A stretch of 41,121 nt of DNA, from positions 52,298 through 93,418 of the forward strand of contig NZ_AWRU01000002.1 in the NCBI RefSeq assembly GCF_000523515.1. The letters run 5' to 3'. Within the stretch, counting starts at the first letter, position 1, and each line of letters begins with the position of its first letter. Shown here in pieces: positions 9,579-18,454 of the stretch. The stretch is from Pedobacter sp. V48 (GTDB lineage: Bacteria > Bacteroidota > Bacteroidia > Sphingobacteriales > Sphingobacteriaceae). Below the pieces are notes generated by a model. That model made no database searches. It was not told where the DNA came from and saw only the letters and a list, made by a program, of their open reading frames with translations. The position numbers and the translations under genes were made by a program.

Positions 9579-10241
9579 ATGCAAGATTTCTGGACCTCAT
9601 TACAGCATTTTATCGACCCTGAAAAATTACTTAAAGAAGGTGGTTTTTATGTTGTAATGTTCGTTATTTTTGCTGAAACTGGTTTATTTTTTGGGTTCTT
9701 CCTACCAGGCGATTACCTTTTATTTCTAGCGGGCATGTTTGTAGCAACAGGAAAGTTGGATGTAAATATCTACGTGCTTATCCTGGGTTTATGCCTTTCC
9801 GCTATTTCAGGTAATTTTACCGGGTATTGGTTTGGTCGAAAGACTGGCCCTGTACTCTATCATAGAAAGGACACTTTCTTCTTTAAAAAGCGCTATTTAA
9901 AAGCTGCCGAGGAATATTACAACAAACAGGGAGCTTTTGCTTTGATAATGGGAAGATTTGTTCCGATAGTTAGAACTTTTGCGCCGATTTTTGCTGGTGT
10001 AGTTAAACTCGATTTTAAGAGATTTGCATTATATAACATTGCAGGTGCAATATTATGGATAGCTTCCTTAACTTTGCTTGGTTATTTCTTAGGTAAAAGA
10101 TTTGAAAAAGAAATAACCGATTATTTATTATACATAATTATAGGCTTTATTATTGTTACGACCATTCCTCTTATCATCACGTTTGTGAAAAAGAAGGTGG
10201 TAAGTAGCACAGATAAAGAAACAACAAATACAGAACAATAA
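9579..10241 (+). CDS. DedA/VTT-family membrane protein
   Basis: Inner-membrane protein of the DedA (SNARE-associated/VTT) family, 220 residues. The re-entrant region with a conserved acidic residue reads TGLFFGFFLPGDYLLFLAG, and the family motif GRFVPIVRTFAPIFAGV is complete with its conserved arginines. DedA proteins have been linked to undecaprenyl-phosphate recycling and membrane homeostasis; which lipid this copy moves cannot be told from sequence. The C-terminus is a hydrophobic helix followed by a charged tail. It follows nuoN by 45 bases and precedes ppa by 8. Confidence 0.92.
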   Translation: MQDFWTSLQHFIDPEKLLKEGGFYVVMFVIFAETGLFFGFFLPGDYLLFLAGMFVATGKLDVNIYVLILGLCLSAISGNFTGYWFGRKTGPVLYHRKDTFFFKKRYLKAAEEYYNKQGAFALIMGRFVPIVRTFAPIFAGVVKLDFKRFALYNIAGAILWIASLTLLGYFLGKRFEKEITDYLLYIIIGFIIVTTIPLIITFVKKKVVSSTDKETTNTEQ

Positions 10242-10249
10242 AATAAAAA

Positions 10250-10804
10250 ATGAATAATTACGATCATCATCCATGGCACAGCGTTTCTCCAGGCGATAAT
10301 TTACCTGAAATTGTTAATGCCATTATAGAAATTCCAAAAGGTTCGAAAGCGAAATATGAAATTGATAAAGAATCTAATTTGATTAAATTAGATAGGGTAC
10401 TATTCTCTTCAGTAATGTATCCGGCTAATTATGGATTTATTCCGCAAACCTATTGCGATGACAATGACCCCCTTGATATTTTGGTGTTATGCTCGGTGGA
10501 TGTTTATCCATTATCAATTATTGAAGCGAAAGTTATCGGCGTAATGCATATGGTAGATAATGGCGAGCAAGATGATAAAATCATTGCGGTAGCTAAAAAC
10601 GATATGTCGGTTAATTACATTAATGATTTGGCTGATCTGCCTCCGCATACAATGAAAGAAATAGTAAAGTTTTTCCAGGATTATAAAGCACTGGAAGAAA
10701 AGAAAGTAACTATTGAACATCTGTTAGGTGTTAGATATGCACATAAAGTCATACAGGAAAGCATTGCTCTCTATGACGAAAAGTTTAGAAATAAGAATTC
10801 TTAA
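10250..10804 (+). CDS. ppa: Inorganic pyrophosphatase (family I)
   Basis: Soluble enzyme that hydrolyses pyrophosphate to two phosphates and pulls biosynthetic reactions forward. It has 184 residues. The family I signature DDNDPLDILVL supplies the metal-binding aspartates, and the preceding YPANYGFIPQTYC segment is also typical. VKFFQDYKALEEKKV near the C-terminus matches the family end. Its stop shares one base with the start of the next gene (TAATG). Confidence 0.96.
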   Translation: MNNYDHHPWHSVSPGDNLPEIVNAIIEIPKGSKAKYEIDKESNLIKLDRVLFSSVMYPANYGFIPQTYCDDNDPLDILVLCSVDVYPLSIIEAKVIGVMHMVDNGEQDDKIIAVAKNDMSVNYINDLADLPPHTMKEIVKFFQDYKALEEKKVTIEHLLGVRYAHKVIQESIALYDEKFRNKNS

Positions 10805-12120
10805 TGGAAGGTCTCAAGATATTTTTAACATTCTTCTTAGTAGCGCTGAACGGATTTTTCGTTGCAGCAGAATTTGCAATTGTAAAGGTTAGGGCCTCGC
10901 AAATTGAAATTAAAGCGAAATCCGGAAGTAGGGTTGCAAATATCGCAAAATACATTACCCAGCATCTTGATGGCTATTTAGCCGCAACACAGCTGGGTAT
11001 TACACTTGCCTCTCTTGGTTTGGGTTGGGTCGGTGAATCTGTGATGCATAACATTGTTCACGATGCGCTGATTAACTTTAATCTATCCGAGGTTTACATT
11101 ACCTCTATATCTACGTTTATTGCATTTCTATTTATTACAGTAATGCACATCGTATTTGGAGAACTGGCGCCAAAGTCGGTAGCAATACAAAGACCTGTTG
11201 CGACAACATTATTCATTGCTGTACCGCTTCAGGCATTCTATTGGCTATTCAGACCGTTTATATGGGTTTTGAACGGCCTGGCAAATGTAATCCTTAAGAT
11301 GTTTGGTATTTCTAGTGTTGGCGGGCATGAATCAGTACACAGTACAGAAGAGCTGTATTATTTATTGGACCAGGGTAAAGAAAGCGGCGCACTGGATACC
11401 AATGAACACGAACTTATTAAAAACGTTTTCGATTTTAATGAACGTGTTGTTAAAAATATCATGGTTCCAAGAACTAAAATTTCTGGAATTGAATTATCTA
11501 CACCTAAACAGGAAGTTGTAGAAACAATAATTGGCGAAGGATATTCAAGGATGCCTGTTTATGATGACATCATTGATAAGATTATCGGAATTGTACACGC
11601 TAAAGATATTCTCCCATTATTGGCGGGTAATAAAGAATGGTCTTTAAGTGATATTATCAGGAAGCCATATTTTGTACCTGAAACAAAGAAAATAAATGAT
11701 CTGCTAAGTGAACTTCAACAGAAGCGCATTCAAATTGCTATTGTCATTGACGAATTCGGAGGTACAGCCGGAATGGTAACGCTGGAAGATATTGTAGAAG
11801 AGATTGTTGGTGAGATACAGGACGAGTATGATGAGGAAAAACCAACTGTTGAAAAAATATCTGATACAGAATTTATCATTAATGCTTATGCAACAGTTTA
11901 TGACGTAAATGAACATTTACCTCATGACCTGCCCGAAGATGAGGATTTTGATACGGTAGGAGGGCTTGTGTCTCATGCATTTGGAAAGATCCCTGAAGTC
12001 GGTGATAGCGAAGAATGTTATGGGTATTTATTTACGATCTTAAAGAAAACAGAACAGAATATAGAAACCATAAAACTGGAGCTCGTGATTAGCAAGAGTG
12101 ATATGGTCGACAACCATTAA
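10804..12120 (+). CDS. CNNM/CorC-type membrane protein with CBS domains ('hemolysin family')
   Basis: Membrane protein of 438 residues with the CNNM architecture: an N-terminal DUF21 transmembrane domain (~1-170; FGELAPKSVAIQRP is the family motif), a CBS pair (~205-330; VPRTKISGIEL, MPVYDDIIDKIIGIVHAKDIL, then IDEFGGTAGMVTLEDIVEEI) and a C-terminal CorC_HlyC domain (~345-430; DFDTVGGLVSHAFGKIP). Proteins of this type are implicated in magnesium and divalent cation efflux; the 'hemolysin' name is historical. It overlaps ppa by one base, so the two are probably translated together. Confidence 0.93.
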   Translation: MEGLKIFLTFFLVALNGFFVAAEFAIVKVRASQIEIKAKSGSRVANIAKYITQHLDGYLAATQLGITLASLGLGWVGESVMHNIVHDALINFNLSEVYITSISTFIAFLFITVMHIVFGELAPKSVAIQRPVATTLFIAVPLQAFYWLFRPFIWVLNGLANVILKMFGISSVGGHESVHSTEELYYLLDQGKESGALDTNEHELIKNVFDFNERVVKNIMVPRTKISGIELSTPKQEVVETIIGEGYSRMPVYDDIIDKIIGIVHAKDILPLLAGNKEWSLSDIIRKPYFVPETKKINDLLSELQQKRIQIAIVIDEFGGTAGMVTLEDIVEEIVGEIQDEYDEEKPTVEKISDTEFIINAYATVYDVNEHLPHDLPEDEDFDTVGGLVSHAFGKIPEVGDSEECYGYLFTILKKTEQNIETIKLELVISKSDMVDNH

Positions 12121-12131
12121 TCTACTTTGTA

Positions 12132-12836
12132 ATGCATGTTTTTTATACACCAGACATCATTTCTGATGATTATGTCTTAAATGAGGATGAAAGCAAGCAT
12201 TGCATAAAAGTTTTAAGATTAAATATTGGTGCCGAAGTTTACCTCATTGATGGCGTTGGAGGACTTTACAAAGCCGCAATTGTAGGCCAAACAAAGAAAA
12301 ACGTTGAACTAAAAGTTCTGGAAGCAACCCATAACTACAACAAGCGGAATCATCGGCTGCATATTGCTGTTGCGCCAACTAAAAACATGGATCGATTAGA
12401 ATGGTTTCTGGAAAAAGCGACAGAAATAGGGATAGAAGAGATAACGCCAATAATTTGTGATCGTTCTGAGCGTCGTGTAGTTAAAGAAGACCGTATGGTT
12501 AAGGTCGTTACTTCTGCTGTTAAGCAATCCCTTCAGGCCTATCACCCTATAGTTAATCCTCAGATAAACTTTTCCGATTTCTTAAAAATAGAAAATACCA
12601 CTAATAGGATGATAGCGCATTGCATTGATGAGTCTTCCAGGCAGTACATCAGTCAAATTGCTGAACCTCATCAGAATTATACTATCCTGATCGGACCAGA
12701 AGGTGATTTTACACCGATGGAAATTGATTTGGCTTTGCAGAATGGCTATAAACCCTTAACTTTAGGTAATACACGGCTAAGAACAGAAACCGCTGCTTTA
12801 GCGGCCTGTTTTGAGGTGAATTATTTAAATCGATGA
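12132..12836 (+). CDS. rsmE: 16S rRNA (uracil(1498)-N(3))-methyltransferase
   Basis: SPOUT-class methyltransferase that uses S-adenosylmethionine to make m3U1498 in 16S rRNA. It has 234 residues. The N-terminal PUA-like part contains DESKHCIKVLRL, the middle has the family motif KNMDRLEWFLEKATEIGIEE, and the C-terminal trefoil-knot reads ILIGPEGDFTPMEI with LGNTRLRTETAALAA. The first residue of IGPEGDF-type motifs is typical of SAM binding here. Its stop overlaps the next start (ATGA). Confidence 0.96.
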   Translation: MHVFYTPDIISDDYVLNEDESKHCIKVLRLNIGAEVYLIDGVGGLYKAAIVGQTKKNVELKVLEATHNYNKRNHRLHIAVAPTKNMDRLEWFLEKATEIGIEEITPIICDRSERRVVKEDRMVKVVTSAVKQSLQAYHPIVNPQINFSDFLKIENTTNRMIAHCIDESSRQYISQIAEPHQNYTILIGPEGDFTPMEIDLALQNGYKPLTLGNTRLRTETAALAACFEVNYLNR

Positions 12837-13489
12837 AGTTTAAACCCCTTTTTTTCGCCGGAATAATTTTGATATGCTCAAGCTTTTATTCCCCTACTTA
12901 TAAATTAGCAAAACTAAAATATAATGGTGGTGGCGATTGGTATGCCAATAGAACCGCACTTCCCAACCTTATCGACTTTTGTAACAAGAACCTGCAAACG
13001 AACTTTGCCCCTCAGGAGGCAATTGTCGAAGTTGGAAGTGCCGAATTGTTCAATTACCCATTCGTATACCTTACGGGACATGGAAATGTCGTTTTTAGCA
13101 ATGCTGAAGCCAGTAACCTCCGTAAATACTTAATCGGTGGCGGCTTCTTACATATTGATGATAACTACGGGCTGGATAAGTTTATCCGTAAAGAAATGAA
13201 GAAAGTATTCCCTGAATTAACATTCACAGAATTACCAGCCAATCATCAGATATACAATCAAAAATTTAAGTTTCCCAATGGCCTGCCCAAGATCCATGAA
13301 CACGACAATAAAAGACCTCAGGGTTTTGCATTAATCTGGGAAGGACGCATCGTTTGTTATTACACTTATGAATGCGATTTGGGGAATGGATGGGAAGATT
13401 ATGGAACTTACCCCGGTGACACCCAGGATAAGCGCTCCAGCGCGCTTAAAATGGGCGCAAATTTAATTCAATACGCATTAACACAATAA
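12833..13489 (+). CDS. Secreted DUF4159-domain protein
   Basis: Exported protein of 218 residues with an N-terminal hydrophobic signal (residues ~4-20, ending around SSFYSPTY). The rest matches my recollection of DUF4159: YNGGGDWYANRTALPNL, GGGFLHIDDNYG, and a C-terminal half with HEHDNKRPQGFALIWEGRI and DLGNGWEDYG. The GGGFLHIDD stretch resembles the glutamine-amidotransferase-like fold described for such proteins, but no catalytic residues can be named. Function is unknown. It overlaps rsmE by four bases and is followed after two bases by the biotin carrier gene. Confidence 0.85.
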   Translation: MKFKPLFFAGIILICSSFYSPTYKLAKLKYNGGGDWYANRTALPNLIDFCNKNLQTNFAPQEAIVEVGSAELFNYPFVYLTGHGNVVFSNAEASNLRKYLIGGGFLHIDDNYGLDKFIRKEMKKVFPELTFTELPANHQIYNQKFKFPNGLPKIHEHDNKRPQGFALIWEGRIVCYYTYECDLGNGWEDYGTYPGDTQDKRSSALKMGANLIQYALTQ

Positions 13490-13491
13490 CT

Positions 13492-13989
13492 ATGAAGGTA
13501 AAAGTCAACGAACATCACAATTTCAATGTTGAAATAAACAATAATTTAATGAGTGTTAATGGTTCAGAAGTAATTTTAGATTCCAGAAGTTTAGGAAATA
13601 ACCATACTCATGTGATCTACAATAATAAATCATACAACGTAGAGGTCGTTTCCGAAAATAAAGCTGATAAAACAAGTATCATCAAGGTAAATGGAACTAC
13701 ATACACGATTGAGATGGAAGATCAATATGATCAATTACTCAAGCAATTGGGCATGGATAGTGCCTTGGCTAGTAAGGTTAGTGAAATTAAAGCCCCCATG
13801 CCAGGCCTGGTTTTGAGTGTTTTGGTTACTGAGGGGCAAGAGGTAAGCAAAGGAGATAGCTTACTGGTACTGGAAGCTATGAAAATGGAAAACGTTATTA
13901 AATCTCCAGCTTCCGGAATCATTAAAAAGATCCTCATCAATAAGTCAGATAAGGTAGAGAAAAATGAAATATTGATACAATTTCAATAA
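13492..13989 (+). CDS. Free-standing biotin carboxyl carrier subunit of an acyl-CoA carboxylase
   Basis: Biotin carrier of 165 residues. The C-terminal biotinyl domain (~100-165) has the biotinylation motif EAMKMEN with K131 and the hinge APMPGLVLSV. The N-terminal ~80 residues (a beta-rich stretch with two NxxSYxVE/NGTTYTIE-like strands) resemble the BT-type linker region of propionyl-CoA carboxylase alpha subunits rather than AccB, so this looks like the detached C-terminal part of a PccA-type protein. Biotin carboxylase and carboxyltransferase partners are not in the window. It is the last gene before a strong hairpin terminator. Confidence 0.9.
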   Translation: MKVKVNEHHNFNVEINNNLMSVNGSEVILDSRSLGNNHTHVIYNNKSYNVEVVSENKADKTSIIKVNGTTYTIEMEDQYDQLLKQLGMDSALASKVSEIKAPMPGLVLSVLVTEGQEVSKGDSLLVLEAMKMENVIKSPASGIIKKILINKSDKVEKNEILIQFQ

Positions 13990-13992
13990 ACA

Positions 13993-14022
13993 AAAAACGG
14001 GGGCCATATGACCCCCGTTTTT
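13993..14022. terminator. Bidirectional intrinsic terminator
   Basis: A perfect 11-bp stem pairs AAAAACGGGGG (13993-14003) with CCCCCGTTTTT (14012-14022) around an 8-base loop. With A-runs on one side and T-runs on the other, it can stop transcription in both directions. It sits between the convergent biotin carrier gene (+) and gldJ (-), exactly where a shared terminator would be needed. Confidence 0.92.
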
Positions 14023-14045
14023 GTTATATCAAAATAAAAATATGT

Positions 14046-15635
14046 TTATCGCTTGCCAGCTCTAAAAGCTTTTTGCGGTTTGGTCTTAAATTGAGGTTTC
14101 CCCATAGATCTAATTTCAGATGCACCAAGCATTGTCATTGCACATCTGAAACCAATGTCTGCTGTTGACTCATCCTGCTGAAGGAATCTTCGGGTTGCAG
14201 GATTTAACCACATGGCCTGGTCATCCCATGACCCGCCTTTATATACCCTTGATTTATCCGTAATAAGCGTAATTTCCCCGTACAGGTCATTTGCCTTGTC
14301 ACGATACCCTCTTTGGTCGGCATAGGTGTTAACAGAGTCTGCAGGTTTACTCGCAGCAGCTTGTTTTTCTGCCCATGTTTGTTTTCTTGCCGATACAGCT
14401 GCAGTCATCACAGGTCGGTTATGTTTATCTATTTCTATCCTTCCGGTGCTAGGGTCAGCTATTTTTTTATCCTCATAAAAGTTTCCTCTGTAAGGGTTAA
14501 ATGCATCGGCAGCTTCAAAAGTTTTGGAGCGATACACGTCTGCAACCCATTCATTCACGTTTCCAGCCATGTTGTACAAGCCGAAATCATTTGGCATGTA
14601 AGATCTTACCGGAACGGTTAGCCCGCCTTTATCATTTAAAGAACCTCCAACACCCATATAATCACCTTTTGTTCTTTTGAAGTTGGCTAATATTAGGCCA
14701 CGGGTTTTTTTCTTTGCCGAGCTTAGTCCAAGCCCATTCCATGGATAAATTTTGTTTTCATGAATGTTTTCATACTCTGTATTGCCAATTAATCCCAGCG
14801 CAGCATATTCCCATTCCGCTTCGGTTGGCAGGCGATACGGTTGTTTTACAATCCCATCTTCCAGTCTTACCGTCCTGGTTGCACCTTTATTACCATTTGC
14901 GCCGGCATCGGCAGCTTTAGCACTGGTAGGGCTTAAATCTTTCATTGCTTTTTTACCCTTATCATCATACTGCCCACTTAGGTAAGTTTCCGTATTAAAA
15001 GGTGCTGTCGGTCTTTCGCTTGCAGCGGCAACGCCATTTCTGGTATCCCCGTTGATGTCTTTGAAGCTCGTCATGTAGCCCTGATCCCTAAGGAGCAACT
15101 CGTTCACCCGGTCAGTTCTCCAGTCACAATACCTTGACGCCTGTTCCCAGGTAACACCAACTACCGGATAATCCTGGTAGGCAGGGTGTCTTAAATAATT
15201 GTCTACATAAGGTTCATTGTACGATAACGGCCTTCGCCAAACCAGGGTATCGGGTATTTCGTTATAATAGTATTCGTAATCAGTTGGATAATTGGTCCTT
15301 ATCCAATTTAGGTATTCCAGCCAGTTCGTGTTCGAAACTTCCGTTTCATCCATATAAAAAGAAGAAACGGTGGTTTCTCTTTTGTGGTTGTAATCGTTTA
15401 ATTCTTGCCCTGCAACATTTATTGCGCTGCCACTCATTACAAAAACACCACCTTCAATTTCGACCAGGCCAGGACCAGGTCCTCTTTTGAACTTATTGTT
15501 CACCTGAAATCCTCCATATTCCTTTTTATTATAGGCTAGTCCTGTCTTGTCCGAAGTTCCTGATTTAGATTTACAGGACATAAGGGAGGCCACAAGTACA
15601 AGATATGCAAGCGAGTATAGGTATGATTTTTTCAT
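14046..15635 (-). CDS. gldJ: Gliding motility / type IX secretion lipoprotein GldJ
   Basis: Lipoprotein with a formylglycine-generating-enzyme-like (SUMF1/FGE) domain, part of the gliding/T9SS machinery and related to GldK. The open frame reaches a TTG at 15647, but the ATG at 15635 gives a proper lipoprotein signal ending at LMSC with Cys21. GldJ-type motifs follow: FYMDETEVSN, then NYLRHPAYQDYPVVGVTW with WRTDRVNELL after it. The FGE core ends with YKGGSWDDQAMWLNPATRR and DIGFRCAM. The product is ~529 residues. It diverges from porV. Confidence 0.92.
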   Translation of the reverse strand: MKKSYLYSLAYLVLVASLMSCKSKSGTSDKTGLAYNKKEYGGFQVNNKFKRGPGPGLVEIEGGVFVMSGSAINVAGQELNDYNHKRETTVSSFYMDETEVSNTNWLEYLNWIRTNYPTDYEYYYNEIPDTLVWRRPLSYNEPYVDNYLRHPAYQDYPVVGVTWEQASRYCDWRTDRVNELLLRDQGYMTSFKDINGDTRNGVAAASERPTAPFNTETYLSGQYDDKGKKAMKDLSPTSAKAADAGANGNKGATRTVRLEDGIVKQPYRLPTEAEWEYAALGLIGNTEYENIHENKIYPWNGLGLSSAKKKTRGLILANFKRTKGDYMGVGGSLNDKGGLTVPVRSYMPNDFGLYNMAGNVNEWVADVYRSKTFEAADAFNPYRGNFYEDKKIADPSTGRIEIDKHNRPVMTAAVSARKQTWAEKQAAASKPADSVNTYADQRGYRDKANDLYGEITLITDKSRVYKGGSWDDQAMWLNPATRRFLQQDESTADIGFRCAMTMLGASEIRSMGKPQFKTKPQKAFRAGKR

Positions 15636-15846
15636 TGGATTGCGCAAATAGTTACTCTAAAGGTTAAAACTACACAAAAAAACGTGTTCGCTCCAAAAAA
15701 ACTTTCTTTATAAAATTGAATAAATTATCTCAGAATAGAAATTTCGGTTGGGATCCTATTCAAATGCTTTGCAAACCGACGGAATACTTTGAAATTTAGC
15801 AGCACTATGTTAACTTGCGTGCAATAGTATTAATTATACGGGACGA

Positions 15847-17025
15847 ATGAATTTAAGGTACGCTGTAAAAACTGCATTCAGCATTTTTTCACTGGTAGCA
15901 TTTTCTATTGGAGTGTTTGCTCAGGAAGTACAGCCCGGTACCCAAACAAATGGAAGTATCCCAAATAATATCATTACCGCGGTGCCTTTCTTGTTGATTA
16001 CTCCTGATGCCCGGATCGGAGGAATGGGAGATGCTGGAGTTGCAATTAGTCCGGATGCAAATGCAATGAGCATAAACCCTTCTAAATTAGCTTTTTTAGA
16101 AAAGCCATATGGATTTTCCGCATCTTATAGTCCTTGGTTAAAAACCCTGGTTCCTGATATTAACCTGGCCTATTTAAGTGGTTTTTACAAACTTAATGAC
16201 GAAAGTACGATCGGGAGCTCTTTAAGGTATTTTTCTTTAGGTGAAATTCAGTTTGTAGATGTTAACCAGCAAGATCTTGGCGTGTACAGTCCAAATGAGC
16301 TTGCGTTGGATGTAACCTATGCCCGAAGATTTGGTAGCTCGTTTTCGTTAGGTACATCATTAAGGTACATTTATTCCAATTTGTTGTCAGGTCAGTTTGC
16401 AGCCGGACAACAAACTCAGGCTGGTTCAGCAATTGCGGTTGATGTTTCCGCATATTACAAGAAACCGACCATTTTCCTGGGTAAAGATGCGATCCTCTCC
16501 GCCGGAGTTAACATCTCTAATATCGGAACAAAAATCAGTTATGTGCAAGGTGGAGAAAAGAATTTTCTGCCCACAAACTTTAAAATAGGAGGGGCCTCAA
16601 CCTTTTTAATCGACGACTATAATCAGTTTACCTTTGCGCTTGATTTCAATAAACTTCTTGTGCCAACTCAACCGATTTATGATGAAAATGGCGGTATAGT
16701 AGCGGGTAAGGATCCGGATCGCTCAGTACCATCTGGGATATTTGGTTCATTTAGCGACGCCCCGGGCGGTTTTTCAGAAGAATTAAGGGAGATTAATATA
16801 GCCGCCGGTGTTGAGTATTGGTACAATCAGCAATTCGCCCTAAGAGCCGGCTATTTTTATGAAAACCCGCAAAAGGGAGATAGGAGATATTTTACGCTTG
16901 GTGCCGGATTAAAATACAATGTCTTCAATATTGATTTTGCGTATCTGGCGGCCAATGCACAAAAGAGTCCATTGGCAAATACATTACGTTTTACATTGCT
17001 TTTCAATTTTGGCGATGCCAAATAA
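15847..17025 (+). CDS. porV: Type IX secretion system outer membrane protein PorV (LptO)
   Basis: Outer-membrane beta-barrel of 392 residues that carries T9SS substrates from the translocon to the PorU sortase. A signal peptide (residues 1-25, cut near VFAQ) is followed by the family N-terminal region with FLLITPDARIGGMGDAGVA and the repeated aromatic beta-strands of the FadL-like barrel; the last strand is TLRFTLLFNFGDAK. Neighbouring gldJ supports the call. The usual partner gene porU is not next to it. ispF follows after 26 bases. Confidence 0.93.
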   Translation: MNLRYAVKTAFSIFSLVAFSIGVFAQEVQPGTQTNGSIPNNIITAVPFLLITPDARIGGMGDAGVAISPDANAMSINPSKLAFLEKPYGFSASYSPWLKTLVPDINLAYLSGFYKLNDESTIGSSLRYFSLGEIQFVDVNQQDLGVYSPNELALDVTYARRFGSSFSLGTSLRYIYSNLLSGQFAAGQQTQAGSAIAVDVSAYYKKPTIFLGKDAILSAGVNISNIGTKISYVQGGEKNFLPTNFKIGGASTFLIDDYNQFTFALDFNKLLVPTQPIYDENGGIVAGKDPDRSVPSGIFGSFSDAPGGFSEELREINIAAGVEYWYNQQFALRAGYFYENPQKGDRRYFTLGAGLKYNVFNIDFAYLAANAQKSPLANTLRFTLLFNFGDAK

Positions 17026-17051
17026 CAGTATATAACAACACAATTAAACAA

Positions 17052-17528
17052 ATGAAAATTAAAGTAGGGTTCGGGTTCGATGTGCATCAGTTAAAAGATA
17101 ATCACCCATTTGTAGTAGGCGGAGTTAATCTGGAACATCATAAAGGAGCTTTTGGTCATTCCGATGCGGATGTTTTGCTCCATGCAATTTGCGATGCCTT
17201 GCTAGGCGCTGCAAATTTAAGAGATATTGGCTTCCATTTTAAGAATACCGACCCTCAATGGAAAGGAATAAGCAGTCTGATCCTCCTAAAGGAAAGCGTA
17301 AAGCTGCTTAAAGACAAGGGATGGCAAATTGGCAACATCGATGCAATGCTTTGCCTGGAAGCGCCAAAAATTAATCCTCACATCCCCCAGATGCAAAAAA
17401 ATATAGCGGAAGCAATTGGAATGTCCATTGAGGATATTTCTATAAAAGCGACCACCAATGAACAGATGGGCTTTATTGGCAGGGAAGAGGGGGTTGTAGC
17501 CTATGCGGTATGCCTTATCGAAAAATAA
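17052..17528 (+). CDS. ispF: 2-C-methyl-D-erythritol 2,4-cyclodiphosphate synthase
   Basis: Enzyme of the MEP isoprenoid pathway that cyclises CDP-ME 2-phosphate to ME-2,4-cyclodiphosphate with release of CMP. It has 158 residues, the normal size. Metal ligands D10 and H12 are in GFGFDVHQL and H44 is in HSDADVLLHA. KATTNEQMGFIGREEGV is the CMP-binding C-terminal motif. It follows porV closely on the same strand and converges on the pirin gene, whose stop is 10 bases away. Confidence 0.97.
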   Translation: MKIKVGFGFDVHQLKDNHPFVVGGVNLEHHKGAFGHSDADVLLHAICDALLGAANLRDIGFHFKNTDPQWKGISSLILLKESVKLLKDKGWQIGNIDAMLCLEAPKINPHIPQMQKNIAEAIGMSIEDISIKATTNEQMGFIGREEGVVAYAVCLIEK

Positions 17529-17538
17529 AAAATAGGTA

Positions 17539-18414
17539 TTATTCGTCAAGGTATCCAAATTTACCCTGGTTGTAATCATTTATTGCTTGCTGTATCTCTT
17601 CTGGCTTATTCATTAAAAAAGGCCCGTATTGAGCAATAGGTTCATCTATCGGCTCGCCGCTTAAGACCAGAATGATGCTATTTTCTAAAGCTTCAGCTTC
17701 TATTAGGGAACCGTCATTTTTGAAATGAACGAACTGATCGGCTTTGGCAATTTCAGCGCCATTAATTTTTACACGCCCCTCTATAATTATAAAACCAGTA
17801 TTATACGTTGCAGGAAAATCAAAATATACCTTACCTCCTTCATTTAACCGGGCATTGAATAAATTTAGTGGGGTAAAGGTACTTGCAGGCCCTTTGATTC
17901 CGTTGCATTCACCTGCAATTACCTCAATTTCACCAGCTCCATTATCCAGATTGTACTTTGCCATATCGCTATGCCTTACCTCCTGATATTTTGGTGAGGT
18001 CATTTTATTTTTTGCAGGTAAGTTCACCCACAATTGAATCATTTGAAAGGCCCCGCCTTTTTTACTGAACTGCTCTTCATGATATTCTTTATGCAATATC
18101 CCACTTCCGGCAGTCATCCATTGAACATCACCAGGGTAAATAATACCGCTATTGCCAGCACTGTCGTGATGTGCCACTGCGCCATGATACACAATGGTTA
18201 CCGTCTCGAACCCTCGATGGGGATGAACGCCCACACCTCTGGGTTCATTACGTGCTGAGAATTCTATCCTGGCGTTATAATCCAGCAGAAAGAATGGGCT
18301 CATTTTAATTTTATAACCTTTTGGGAAAAAATTGTGTACCCTAAAGCCATCGCCAACCATATGAGGTGCCGGCGCATTTAAAATGGCCGACACCGTTTTA
18401 GTTTTTGCTTCCAT
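17539..18414 (-). CDS. Pirin family protein
   Basis: Bicupin of the pirin family, 291 residues, probably cytoplasmic with one metal ion in the N-terminal cupin. The N-terminal cupin has HPHRGFETVTIVYHG (H64, H66), then GNSGIIYPGDVQWMTAGSGI with the downstream HKEYHEE supplying further ligands. The C-terminal cupin contains NTGFIIIEGRVKING. Some pirins act as quercetin dioxygenases, others as regulators; sequence alone does not decide. YceI lies 40 bases upstream on the same strand. Confidence 0.93.
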   Translation of the reverse strand: MEAKTKTVSAILNAPAPHMVGDGFRVHNFFPKGYKIKMSPFFLLDYNARIEFSARNEPRGVGVHPHRGFETVTIVYHGAVAHHDSAGNSGIIYPGDVQWMTAGSGILHKEYHEEQFSKKGGAFQMIQLWVNLPAKNKMTSPKYQEVRHSDMAKYNLDNGAGEIEVIAGECNGIKGPASTFTPLNLFNARLNEGGKVYFDFPATYNTGFIIIEGRVKINGAEIAKADQFVHFKNDGSLIEAEALENSIILVLSGEPIDEPIAQYGPFLMNKPEEIQQAINDYNQGKFGYLDE

Positions 18415-18454
18415 TTGTCGCTCTAATTTTTTATGGATGCTTGGTTTTAATTGT

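Noticed and set aside
12121..12131. TCTACTTTG just before the rsmE ATG as a promoter
   Set aside because: It is one base short of TAnnTTTG, and a start there would leave no leader; the gene is only 11 bases after the CNNM gene and is more simply co-transcribed.
14313..14621. Plus-strand open frames opposite gldJ
   Set aside because: They are antisense to conserved GldJ coding sequence, with low-complexity Ser/Cys/Phe-rich translations.
15635..15647. TTG start for gldJ at 15647
   Set aside because: The ATG at 15635 gives a cleaner lipoprotein signal with the lipobox Cys at residue 21.
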